Positions 36,001 through 49,290 of a stretch of DNA of 64,000 nucleotides are shown piece by piece. The notes below the pieces were generated by a model. It was not told the DNA's origin. It did no database searches and was given only the letters and a program-made list of their open reading frames with translations. The DNA is from Trematomus loennbergii. Lineage: Eukaryota > Chordata > Actinopteri > Perciformes > Nototheniidae. Within the stretch, counting starts at the first letter, position 1; every line of letters begins with the position of its first letter. The position numbers and the translations under genes are program-made. The DNA is taken from assembly GCA_012861695.1 (NCBI GenBank), contig JAAOOA010000152.1, positions 496,001 to 560,000 on the forward strand. Reading direction: 5' to 3'.

Positions 36001-39000
36001 TATGAGGACGATCTTCTTCTGTCTACCTTAAGGGCAGAACATATTTCTTGCTGTCTTTCATTGTTCAGATTTTTACAGCCATGTAACATCTTCATTGTTT
36101 TGTGTTTGATTAGAATAGTATTTTCAGTCGGACACTATGCTCTGTGGCATGATGAGGTCACTGTGATGACCCGTATACTCACAGTTTACTTGCATCTGGT
36201 AGCCAACAGACTGAATGGGGGGCCCCCCGTCTGCCACCACACATTGGTATAAGCCATCATCAGTATGCAGGAGAGGATTGAATGTCATTGTGCTGTTGTC
36301 AGAGGAGAAGAGCACTCTTTCAGATGCTGGCATTGGGAGTTTGTTCCAAAGCCATGTGATGGAGGCGGGGTTCTGAGAGCCCACACACTGCAGAGAGAAG
36401 GGCCTTTCTCCCGTTGGCAGGCCCGTAGAGGAGGGATGCACTGAGATGGGGTCTGTGCAGAGAGAATATTCACATCACAAATTATCAGCATGAAGGACGT
36501 CATTACTTTGTAATTAAAAATTAGGAGCAATATGACTCACCGATGACAGTGAGGTTCCTAACGGAGGTGCTAATGCTGTGAGATATAGTGTTGGTAGCCT
36601 CACAGGTCAGAGGCTCAATTTTGGTGTAGTCATTAAAGGTGATCTCAAGGTGACAGGCAAACTTTTTCTCATCCCCCGGATGATAGATGGGTATCTGGAC
36701 TTGGTTACCTTCGTAAGTCTTTCCCATGTACTTCCATACAATGCTGCAGGATGGGTAACATGCAGCATAGCATGTGAACGTGTACGATTTCCCCATTGTC
36801 ACTGTACTGTCACCAACAATGCTGATGTCAGATATGCCTAAAAAAGAGTTTGAGAAAAAGAAGTTTGAATCAGAACATGGATTCAATCAAGTAATCGAAG
36901 ATAATCTCAACACATCTTCCATGCGCTGCATTTTAAAGATTGTTTGACTGCATCCGTATCTAGCTTTATTGTTTTTTGGGTTAAACCACTGGAATGTTAT
37001 TGTGACACAGGCTAACATTTTGTTACAGCAGCACATGTCAGAGTGAGTCAGTGAAGTCAGTGAAATGACTCAGGGATGTCAGTTTCCCAGCAAAACGTAC
37101 GGAAAGTTAGCTGATATTAGCTAAGATTGGCTAACATTAGTTTAAATAAGCTAACATTAGCTAAAGTTAGTTTACATTAGCTAATGTTAGCTAACATTAG
37201 CTAACATTATTCTACAGTTGCTTACATTAACAAACATTAATCTGAAGGACCAAATGTAATTTATAGCGGTCAAGTATTTGAAAATGGAACATAATGGTGA
37301 TAAAGAACAGATGCTACTTGTACTTCTACTCCACTCCAATTCAGAGGTAAATACTTTCACTACATTGATTTCCTAACTTTAGTTACTATGCAGATTTTGT
37401 TTAATGATGTGAAATATAATCAACTCTTAAATCAGACTTTAGTAACACCTGGAGTAAATTCACAAATTACCCTGTATACATTACAACTAGCTGCACCTTT
37501 ACCAGCTTTGAGAACACTTTAATGCATCAATAATTATTATAAAACATATCATATATTATTCTGAAATGGACCAATCTGCACAATGACTACTTTTACTGTC
37601 GCTACTTTAAGTATATTTTCATGCTGATACTTTTGTACTTTTACTTGAGTAACATTCTGATTGCAGTACTTGTACTTGTAACAGAATATTCCTACACTCT
37701 GGTACTTTACTTAAGTACAAGATCTGAGTACTTTTTCCATCTCTGCCAGTAACAGAAATTATTTTCAACCAGTTTAACTGACTTCCATCATGTATCACAA
37801 ATATTCCAAAGCTAAATAACTAGTTGAGTGGTATTTCTAATGTTTGTTGCGTATTTGTGGTGATTCTTATTCACGCTAGGTTCTTTCACATACTTGCGAC
37901 AGGCAGTGATAAAAGCTGGAGATGTAGAGATGTGAGACGGTGTCCATGGCCTCACAAATCAGATTTTCTTCCAGCACGGTGCCGGTGTATGGAGTGACAG
38001 AAATGTTGCTGCCTTGTGGCTTGCTGAGTGTCTGCCCTTCCCAGGACACAGTCCAGGAGAAGCTGCATGTGGGGTAGCAGCTGGCTGAGCAGATGAAGAT
38101 GGACTCCGCTCCATAGGTCAGATAGGTTGGACCGCTGATCTGGATGTTTGATGGCCCCGCTGGAACGTTTGGAAATAGATTAGAAGGGAGTTCTACTGAG
38201 GGAATTCATGAATTATAATTCACTTTGGTTATTCATACCTGTCACCTGCAGCGTTTTTTGGACAGTGGACGAGTCCCCTGTTTCAGAGTTGGACACAGTG
38301 CAGGACAGGATCTGTGTTGGTACCACGTGCAGCAGCTGGAAGCTCAGCTCGCGCCCCTGAGAGGTCACATTACCCCGGGTCCAGGTGTACTTGCAGTCCG
38401 GATAGCAATCAGCTATGCACTGGAAACCATACGGGATTCCCACTGTCACAACATTCACCCCCACGATCTGCACCAAGGACGGCCCGTCTGCAGGAGCAAC
38501 AGACAACACTTCCTCCTTTAGTTCCAATAGCAAGACATTGAAGTAAACTGAATCCTATGAATTAGACTGTCAGATACGGCACAATATGATAATCAGAAAA
38601 ACCTTTAAAGGTAGCATTTATGGATAAGAATCAGAAATAAAAGGATCTTACACGAGCTTTCCTCCACAGCTCCACCCCACTCAGTTTCACTGGCAGAAAA
38701 ATCTTGGAGGTGAGAAAAGAGAATACATGAAAAAAACTTTCTGCAGCTCATCAACTCTGCAGACAAAACAGATTCATACAAAATAATTTTCAATGTAGTC
38801 AATCAGAGGTTTTCAAATGTTTTCATTCAAAGGGCCCGCACAGGAAACAGTGTGTATATGTTGGAGTGATTAGAATAGTCTATTAGTACCATAGAAAAAA
38901 CATAAGTAAAATATTTGAAATTTTATAAAATATGTGCACCGTCTCAACACAGAATACCATAGAACATTGACATTGGCATCAATTCAGATAGCAGCACTGC

Positions 39001-39216
39001 ACTTCACTGCAAAACATATTTTATATTAAGATTTAAATTGAGACATCTTTGAATAAACATTTCCCAGAAACCCTAGCAGAGTGCGTACTCTGAGAATAAT
39101 TTAAAATGATCAGTATTTAACTGCAGAAATGCAGATTGACGAGCAGATGAAGATCAGGAGGGTCTCTTACCTGCCAGGCAGGTGAGCAAGAGCAGGCAGG
39201 CGGAGAGCGGATCCAT
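30046..39216 (-). CDS. CEACAM-like multi-immunoglobulin gene A (ten Ig exons, four frameshifted)
   Basis: The signal exon is 39216-39171 (MDPLSACLLLLTCLAG). Ten Ig exons follow, each starting and ending in phase 1: D1 38487-38239, D2 38159-37894, D3 36837-36541, D4 36452-36183, D1' 35074-34827, D2' 34741-34472, D3' 32909-32613, D4' 32378-32110, D5 30648-30374 and D6 30294-30046. A possible acidic linker exon lies near 38689-38652. The domain style, with alternating Cys-rich DGP/AGP domains and I-set-like YQC domains, resembles fish CEACAM-like adhesion proteins, which are exported glycoproteins of the cell surface. D2, D1', D4' and D5 have net one-base losses, so the full transcript as written cannot be read through. 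Exon skipping would keep frame. No transmembrane, GPI or cytoplasmic exon was found below 30046. It may be a decaying gene, or the consensus may be faulty. Confidence 0.65.
30374..30648 (-). pseudogene. Ig exon D5 with frameshift at the core Trp
   Basis: The exon is 275 nt, where phase 1-1 needs a multiple of 3. It opens DGPDAVSI and carries the signature CVTTCYPVC. The reading frame slips where the core Ig tryptophan codon is expected (about 30515-30521, TG followed by TTTT). The remaining domain, ending LTCVALNP and VGVSG, is readable only in another frame. Splice sites are intact. Confidence 0.75.
31007..31810. mobile_element. TTAA-type DNA transposon relic, relative of 4741-5528 (inverted)
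   Basis: The start aggtctcatgtcagg follows TTAA (31003-31006). Internal segments such as ggttattactcgtcccctt, tgctgtatgagaaaccaatg and tctattctagta match the 4741-5528 element read on the other strand. The far end is degraded. It lies in gene A between exons D4' and D5. Confidence 0.65.
32110..32378 (-). pseudogene. Ig exon D4' (269 nt, one base short of D4)
   Basis: This paralogue of D4 (270 nt) keeps its splice sites and most I-set residues (PFSLQCVG, ITWLKNK, GGVYQCVV). Aligned with D4 it is one base short within about 32335-32362. Entered in phase 1 it terminates after about 70 codons. The body of the domain is clean in the alternative frame. Confidence 0.75.
32970..33471. mobile_element. 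Non-autonomous hAT element, family 1 copy 2
   Basis: It begins caggggtgtccaaact and ends gtttggacacccctg. Flanking 8-mers aactaagt (32962-32969) and agctaagt (33472-33479) match in 7 of 8 positions. It lies in the intron between D2' and D3' of gene A; the paralogous D2-D3 intron lacks it. Confidence 0.88.
33664..34184. mobile_element. TTAA MITE with its empty site preserved at 37607
   Basis: Its ends are aagtggacctatcatgc and gcatgataggtccccttt-type inverted repeats, flanked by TTAA at 33660-33663 and 34185-34188. The paralogous intron at 37601-37615 reads gctactttaagtata with a single TTAA and no insert. The insertion and target duplication can therefore be read directly. Confidence 0.88.
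34827..35074 (-). pseudogene. Ig exon D1' (248 nt, one base short of D1)
   Basis: This paralogue of D1 (249 nt) opens DGPYGVGISGG with CSVDCYPAC and LTWTWGNVTS. One base is missing near 34896-34902, putting TGA in frame at 34895-34893 just before the expected LTC strand. After the slip the C-terminal strand and the donor at 34827 are readable. Junction sequences are normal. Confidence 0.78.
37108..37215. repeat. (gctaacatta)n-type tandem repeat
   Basis: About nine imperfect units of 10-12 bp (gctaacatta, gctaaagtta, gctgatatta) in the D2-D3 intron of gene A. Confidence 0.85.
37894..38159 (-). pseudogene. Ig exon D2 (266 nt, frameshifted relative to D2')
   Basis: D2' is 270 nt; this copy is 266. 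The 3' end reads ctccagcttttatcactg, where D2' has ctccagctctctatcactg, a one-base difference near 37911-37914 just before the shared donor. The domain core is fine (CSASCYPTC, FSWTV, LICEAMDTV). It exits in the wrong phase, however, and the next exon would then hit a stop within about 14 codons. Confidence 0.75.
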
Positions 39217-39266
39217 GATGCTGCACACTGAGCGACTGTCCACACACCTTTAACCTCACACACTCT

Positions 39267-39272
39267 TATAGT
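39267..39272 (-). promoter_or_regulatory. Possible TATA box of Ig gene A
   Basis: The minus strand reads CTATAAGAG about 50 bases upstream of the signal-peptide ATG at 39216, a plausible TATA spacing for a short 5' UTR. No other promoter element was recognised. Confidence 0.35.
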
Positions 39273-41260
39273 TCATGGTGGAAGAGGTCATGCCCACTGT
39301 TATCACGCGCTCTTTCAAACACGGACAACAAATGAGCGAATGTTACGGGCAGAGGCGTGCAGGTTATCAGCTGCCTCTGTTCTCCGCTCAGGGTGTGTGA
39401 TCTTGTGGTTTTGTCTTCTGTGGGCTGTGGTTTCTTTTGTCCCTGTACACTTGGTTCAGGTCAGATAATGTTGTTCTGTCTGTTTTGCATATCTGCCTGC
39501 GCCATAGGTGTAGGCGCAGATGTAAAGATTCTAAACTCAATTTATCACAGCATCTTGATAGAGTACAAGTCCAGCTGCCTGCCAGATCTGATATGTGTTG
39601 GTGTTTTATTGTGTGGTTATGTTAATGTATTTACTTTTTTACTAACACCACTAACGGTTTTGTCTTTTTGTTGATTTGATTGTACTATATTGCATTTTCT
39701 GTTTCACAAAATACAGTTCATTTATGAAAACTATGCAAAAAATCTAAACCAGCATTAATGATTTCTGACCATTTCAGGGAAGGTTAATATATATAATAGA
39801 AAGTGGTGTTTCTCGATAAAGGTCCACCGTCACTCTCTTTTGAATTCGTATTTTATTTTATTCTAACTGAAAAGGTCAACCCCTGCCCTCTATATTAAAA
39901 GACCACAATAACAGAGTAAACTTTGACCTGGATGTGACCTGGATGTGTCCCAGAGTGTCTAAGCCATTAGAAGAGGTTTGAGCTTTCCAAGGTGAAACGC
40001 TTTAATTTGATTAACATTTCAATCATAATTTACTATGACATTTGTATTGCCTTCTCTCAAATCCCCATCAAAGCCAGTGTCAGTGATGTAAAGCAAAGCT
40101 TAAATGGAAGGCGTGTGATTTTTCTGTGTTTGTTTGAGGACTGATATAACCTCTGGGTGTGTCCTCTTACTGTAACTGCTGTTTGCTAACATAAGATTAC
40201 AGATTGTATCTGATGTCTGAGGAAATATTGAATTGAACTCCCATGTCAATTGCAATTTACTGATAACACATTTTAAAATAATTAACCATTGGAGAGTTAA
40301 CATTATAAATGCTTTTTAACCCTTGTGCCTCAAGTTTACGAGCTTGTATGTCCAAACATTTAAGACAAGGACAAACATGTACACTTCAAAAACCCGCCTT
40401 AATATGATATATCAATTAAAGACAAAAAAAGCCCTGATCATTTCTGTCAAAAATACATTCCTTATCAGAATTGTAATCTTTTACATGTTACTTTGTTTAC
40501 ATAATACCCCTGTTGGTTTTTTTCATCAAAATGTATGACTGCATTGTATTATTTCTGTATAACAGATGATTTTTAAGATACCCAAATGATTAGCAAAAAC
40601 ATTTGAACGCTTTGCATCATGGGAAAATGGCTTGATCTGCAGGAACATTGTAATAAAACAATGTAGAAGAATCTATTGGAAGCCTGCAATGGCTAGGGGA
40701 TCAAAGTGTAGTGGGTTTTTACTTGAACATTTTCTCCTGGCCCCTGTCAACACACTTAATTATACACCTATTATAGGAGCTGAGGTGGAACAGAACAAAA
40801 CCACACACTCTTGGCCAAATGTATGAATAAACACAAATGATTGAACAACTACAAAAGGCAAAAAAGTCCAGAATGAGAGTTACATTCACTCCATCTGGTT
40901 AGAAATGAGTTTAGTGGATTCAGAAAAGGTACTTTATTTCATTCATCATTCATTAACATTATCACTCAGACCCCAAGTTCAGGCCATTGGCAGTTTCTCT
41001 CCCACACTCCCCCCCTGCCTGAAACTTACCCATTGGACTCCTTTATTTACTCCTGCAACATAGTGACATCACTATGTATCAATCAATCACTTCTATGGCA
41101 AGCGCTTCAACACATTGTACGTGATAAGGTAAGGGGCGGGAAATCTCTAAGGGGAGCCAGCCAGCTAACCAATCAGAGCAGACTGGGATCTGGTTTCAGA
41201 CAGAGGATGAAAATAGCTTTTGGAACATTAAAGAGACATGTCCCATAGACACTACATACT
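39273..41260. other. Intergenic between Ig gene A and the minisatellite
   Basis: No gene was recognised in this AT-rich DNA. Positions about 41090-41260 resemble the ends of the TTAA element family at 4741-5528 (ccaatcagagcagactgg and cttttggaacatta), so the minisatellite that follows probably arose inside such an element. Confidence 0.4.
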
Positions 41261-41962
41261 GATACACACATGAACATCAGCAGGAGAGGACTCTTTAAAG
41301 TGGAGACACTAAATACTGATATGCACCTGAACATTAGCAGGAGAGGACTCTTTAAAGTGGAGACACTAAATACTGATATACACCTGAACATCAGCAGGAG
41401 AGGACTCTTTAAAGTGGAGACACTAAATACTGATATACACCTGAACATCAGCAGGAGAGGACTCTTTAAAGTGGAGACACTAAATACTGATATACACCTG
41501 AACATCAGCAGGAGAGGACTCTTTAAAGTGGAGACACTAAATACTGATATGCACCTGAATCAGCAGGAGAGGACTCTTTAAAGTAGAGACACTACATACT
41601 GATACAGTATACACCTGAACATCAGCAGGAGAGGACTCTTTAAAGTAGAGTCACTACATACTGATATACACCTGAACATCAGCAGGAGAGGACTCTTTAA
41701 AGTAGAGTCACTACATACTGATATACACCTGAACATCAGCAGGAGAGGACTCTTTAAAGTAGATACACTACATACTGATATACACCTGAACATCAGCAGG
41801 AGAGGACTCTTTAAAGTAGATACACTACATACTGATATATACCTGAACATCAGCAGGAGAGGACTCTTTAAAGTAGAGACACTACATACTGATATACACC
41901 TGAACATCAGCAGGAGAGGACTCTTTAAAGTAGAGACACTACATACTGATACTGTGTCTGCT
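41261..41962. repeat. 57-bp minisatellite, about 12 units
   Basis: The unit is acactaaatactgatatac / acctgaacatcagcaggaga / ggactctttaaagtgg-a. The proximal half mostly has gtggag...ctaaatac, the distal half gtagag...ctacatac, so there are two unit subtypes. Single-unit variants include a 4-bp deletion near 41560 and an insertion near 41602. Since 57 is divisible by 3, open frames appear on both strands (19-residue periods). They are by-products of the repeat, not genes. Confidence 0.93.
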
Positions 41963-42821
41963 ACTTCCAGAATGTACACCACTACACATACTGGCATTTC
42001 TAAAAAGAAATCCGTATTATGATTATTTTGTACCTAGGTGGTCTTGTGGTAAATATCTTTATAAGTCAACACATTTATGTATTCATTTTTTCTTTGTTTA
42101 TTCAGTCAACCAACACAGGTGAAAAGAGACAAGTTGGGGTGGCGTGACAGGGTGATCAAGGGAGAAGCATCCACACAGAGAACATGTCTGATCGTGGGCT
42201 CTGGTCTGTGTGCATGAGAGAAGTCTGGTTTGTAGGATTCTTGAGTGTGTGCATGTGGATACAAGCGTAGAGAGGCATAGGGGGGAGCAGTTTAAAGTCA
42301 ACACACTCTGACATCACATGTTCAATGCACACTTTGATTTTGAAGTGCTTTTCTAAGCCTCTCACCAGGAAGTGCAAACAGGGTTGGACCTACAGTCAAC
42401 ATGAGACACAGATGAAAAAGAACAGTATGCAGTGTGAGTCAACCATTCTCCAGTATACCTGACAAATGAATTCACAGAGAGAAGGACGTGTCAGAGACAC
42501 AGAAACACAATGAGTCTTTATGATGTGAGAACAATAAGTCTATAAATGCTATTATATCTCAAATAATTGTACCAAATGATAGGAAATAGAATACAACTGC
42601 TAAGTCCCATCCTGTTCATTTCTCCCCCCTTACTTTGGTGTTCCCCGTCTGTTTGAACTGCTCTTACATTAACACAAAAACCATTAATCATCACCACATT
42701 TTATTGAACACCCTTTTAAGCTGTAAACAATATCTCAGACTACTGGTTTACATGAATACCTGCAGTGAAAAGACACTGAAAATGTATTCTAAAATTAGCA
42801 TGGTTGTTGATGGATGAACCA

Positions 42822-43434
42822 ACCCAGTCTCACGGCATTTCGTGTTATTAGTCACGAAATTAATTTAATCTATTGATTCGTGTTCACCAACACGATTTTC
42901 ACCTTTTTTTCGTGTCACACAGAATGATTTTAAATGCAATGTATTTCTATTGGTAGTATGTTTCGTGCCTGCAACACGTCTTTTTGTCCGGTCGGGTCTT
43001 GGAAGACCAGAAGCTGTGTGGTTCATAAAAACATGTTCTTACTCAATATCTTACCCTAAGCCTAACCCTATCCCTTTTATTTTAAATTGTATAATGTCTG
43101 AGTTTTTTTGCCGTCAGTGAGGAAAATAAATGGGGCTCAGAGCCTCAGAATACTGAAATCTGTATTTTATGTCATCTTTTTTTCCTTCTAATTTGTTATT
43201 ATTTGGTGCAGGCACGAAACATACTACCAATATAAATACATTGCTTCTAAAATCGTTCTGTGTCAGAATACTTAAATCTGTATTTTTTTAAATGTCTTTT
43301 TCCTTCTAATTTGTTATTATTTACATTGCTTTTAAAATCGTTCTGTGTGACACGAAAAAAATGGCGAAATCGTGTTGGTGAACACGAATCAATAGATTAA
43401 TTTCGTGACTATAACACGAAATGCCGTGAGACTG
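42822..43434. mobile_element. Long-TIR DNA transposon, intact copy
   Basis: The left end reads cagtctcacggcatttcgtg and continues for about 70 bp. The right end is its inverse, ending cacgaaatgccgtgagactg. The inner parts also contain inverted segments (gtcacacagaatgattttaa and its inverse). It is non-coding. A truncated second copy is at 47869-48321. Confidence 0.82.
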
Positions 43435-43769
43435 TTTCGATGAACATAATGTAGGGTTACCCATTCATTTCCTATGGCGGCCATCTTGTTACTCAAAATT
43501 CAATGGAAGTGGTGATCAGCAACTTTATATCCTCAAATACCTACTGTGGAGGATATCAATAGGCCTTGAAGAGATCAAATGTAAAACACAATATTTATGA
43601 TTGATGAAAGTAGAATATCGGTCAGATTGGGCCAGAACACGACAGGAGGGTTATGAAAAGCATTTCAAAATGTAAAACAAAAATGTCCTTGGTTGCTTGG
43701 ATAATTGTCAATTGCTATAGCAGTGAGCTCCCATAGTGCAGTGCGGTCACAGTGTGCGCAGCAGAGAGG

Positions 43770-43862
43770 ATGAAGGCCAGCAGCACAGAGCTCTCCTCAG
43801 GACGAGAGGACACGCTGCGGAACGACCCTGGAGACAAGGACAAGAACCAGGTGGAGTACAGG
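43770..43862 (+). CDS. Orphan first-exon-like ORF (31 codons), function unknown
   Basis: A GC-rich 100-bp island in AT-rich DNA reads ATG followed by KASSTELSSGRED and ends NQVEYR at a GTTAGT donor-like site. If unspliced it stops at 43877 (35 residues). Composition and codon use look like host coding sequence: charged, with no repeats. No family is recognised and no partner exon was found downstream before the window's minus-strand genes. It could be the first exon of a plus-strand gene, a retained fragment, or chance. Confidence 0.25.
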
Positions 43863-43881
43863 GTTAGTCTGATGTGAGGTG

Positions 43882-44072
43882 CACTGAAGAAACTGAAACA
43901 TTGACTTCAATTAAATGTATTATGTCAACAGATTTCACATAACTGTATTAGGTTAGTTGAAAGCAATACTATTAAGTTTAATAAAGTTATTGCTTTCTAC
44001 TAACCTAATACAGTTAGGTGAAATCCGTTGACAATACATTTAATTCAAGTCAACGTTTCAGTTTGTTCAGTG
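43882..44072. mobile_element. Hairpin MITE, complete copy
   Basis: This is a nearly perfect long inverted repeat. The left arm starts cactgaagaaactgaaac and includes taggttagttgaaagcaata. The right arm is its complement, ending gtttcagtttgttcagtg, with about 20 bp of loop. It is related to the copy at 10980-11133. Confidence 0.8.
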
Positions 44073-44078
44073 TGTAAA

Positions 44079-44850
44079 GCAAGGCAAGATTATTTATATA
44101 GCACCTTTCAACACAAGGCAATTCAAACTTCTTTACAAAAATGAAAGGCATTAAGAGCATTAAGAAATACATTATGAAATAGCATTGAACAGTCTTTAAA
44201 AAGCAAAGAGAATTAAAAAAAACATAAAACAAGCGAATGTAAAAAATACATGAATAAAAGTTACAGTGCAGAGTAAGATATGAATAGTTAAATAAAAATC
44301 AGCAGCATGTTTCTGGTAGTTTGTTCCATATATTTGGAGCATAATAACTGAACGCTGCTTCTCCATGTTTAGTTCTGACTCTGGGGACAGAAAGCAGACC
44401 AGTCCCTGAAGACCTGAGAGTTCTGGATGGTTCATAATTTAGCAGGAGATCAGAAATGTATTTTGGGCCTAAACCATTCAGTGCTTTATAAACCAGCAGC
44501 AGTATGTTGAAGTCTCTGACACACAGGAAGCCAGTGTAAAGACTTCAGAACAGGAGTGATGTGATCCACTTTCTTAGTGTCAGTGAGGACTCGAGCAGCG
44601 GCGTTCTGAATTAGCTGCAGCTTTCTAATAGATCTTTTAGTGAGACCTGGGAAGACACCATTACAGTAGTCGAGTCCACTGAAGATAAAAGCATGGAGTA
44701 ATTGTATTAATGTGACTGTTGAAATTCACCTAGATTTCTGGCTTTATCTGTTGTTTTGAACATTGCCGACTGAAGCTCTGACTTTTATACGTTCCTCCTT
44801 GGCTCCAAAAACAATTACCTCAGTTTTATCTTTGTTTAATTGAAGAAAGT
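44079..44850 (-). mobile_element. 5'-truncated L2 LINE fragment
   Basis: The sequence tracks the 3' part of the L2 copy at 49297-52460: same tail ttatttatatagcacctttc, the same ctctggggacagaaagc and gtgatgtgatccactttctt segments. It has internal deletions and several frame breaks, and ends about 20 bp from the donor of Ig gene B's last recognised exon. Confidence 0.88.
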
Positions 44851-44869
44851 TGGGTCAGATTAAATCTAC

Positions 44870-48656
<3,787 letters not shown>

Positions 48657-49290
48657 TGTCCCATAACAATCTGAAGTGTTCAGCTCCCAGGAAACAGTCC
48701 GCTCTAAAGTCAAAGTCAGTCAAAGTCAGCGGGCAAACAGCTCTTATCAGAGAGAACTGAGCAGAAACATATAATCACTCTTATGAAACTCCATTGATGT
48801 TAAAGAATGGCTGATCAGTTCCTTAGAATGTGACTCACAGTTTCACCCCAAGTGTTTGTAGATTTTCTCATCCATTGAAAGGGTTAGTGGAGGATTACAG
48901 AGCAGCAGTGCTTTGGCTTCTGGCCTGGAGTCCATTTCAGCGTTTGAGTAATATACATGTATGTAGGACGGCCAATAATAATAATAATACACTTTATTTA
49001 TGCTTTAACATACAAACACACGGACAACAAGTGAATTCAAAATTTCAACTAAACATGAGAATACATACAAAAACAGAGCAAATAATAAAATAGAAATACA
49101 TAGAATGAGAATAAATGAAAATAAAATACGACTAAAAGTAGTATCACATAAAAGCAATTCTAAAGAGAGGGATTTCTTACAAATACCATAATGGCATGAG
49201 ACACAAATAGGGGCATGTCTCAGATCTGTTCATTATAGAGGTGTATTGGAATTTTATATTGGAAAAATGTATATACAAGATGGCATCATC

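Noticed and set aside
41173..41997. Proteins with 19-residue repeats on both strands
   Set aside because: Artefact of a 57-bp minisatellite whose unit is divisible by 3; no start context, splice sites or family.
44085..44435. Short minus-strand open frames resembling a membrane protein
   Set aside because: They lie in the 3' region of a degraded L2 fragment; hydrophobic runs come from its AT-rich tail.
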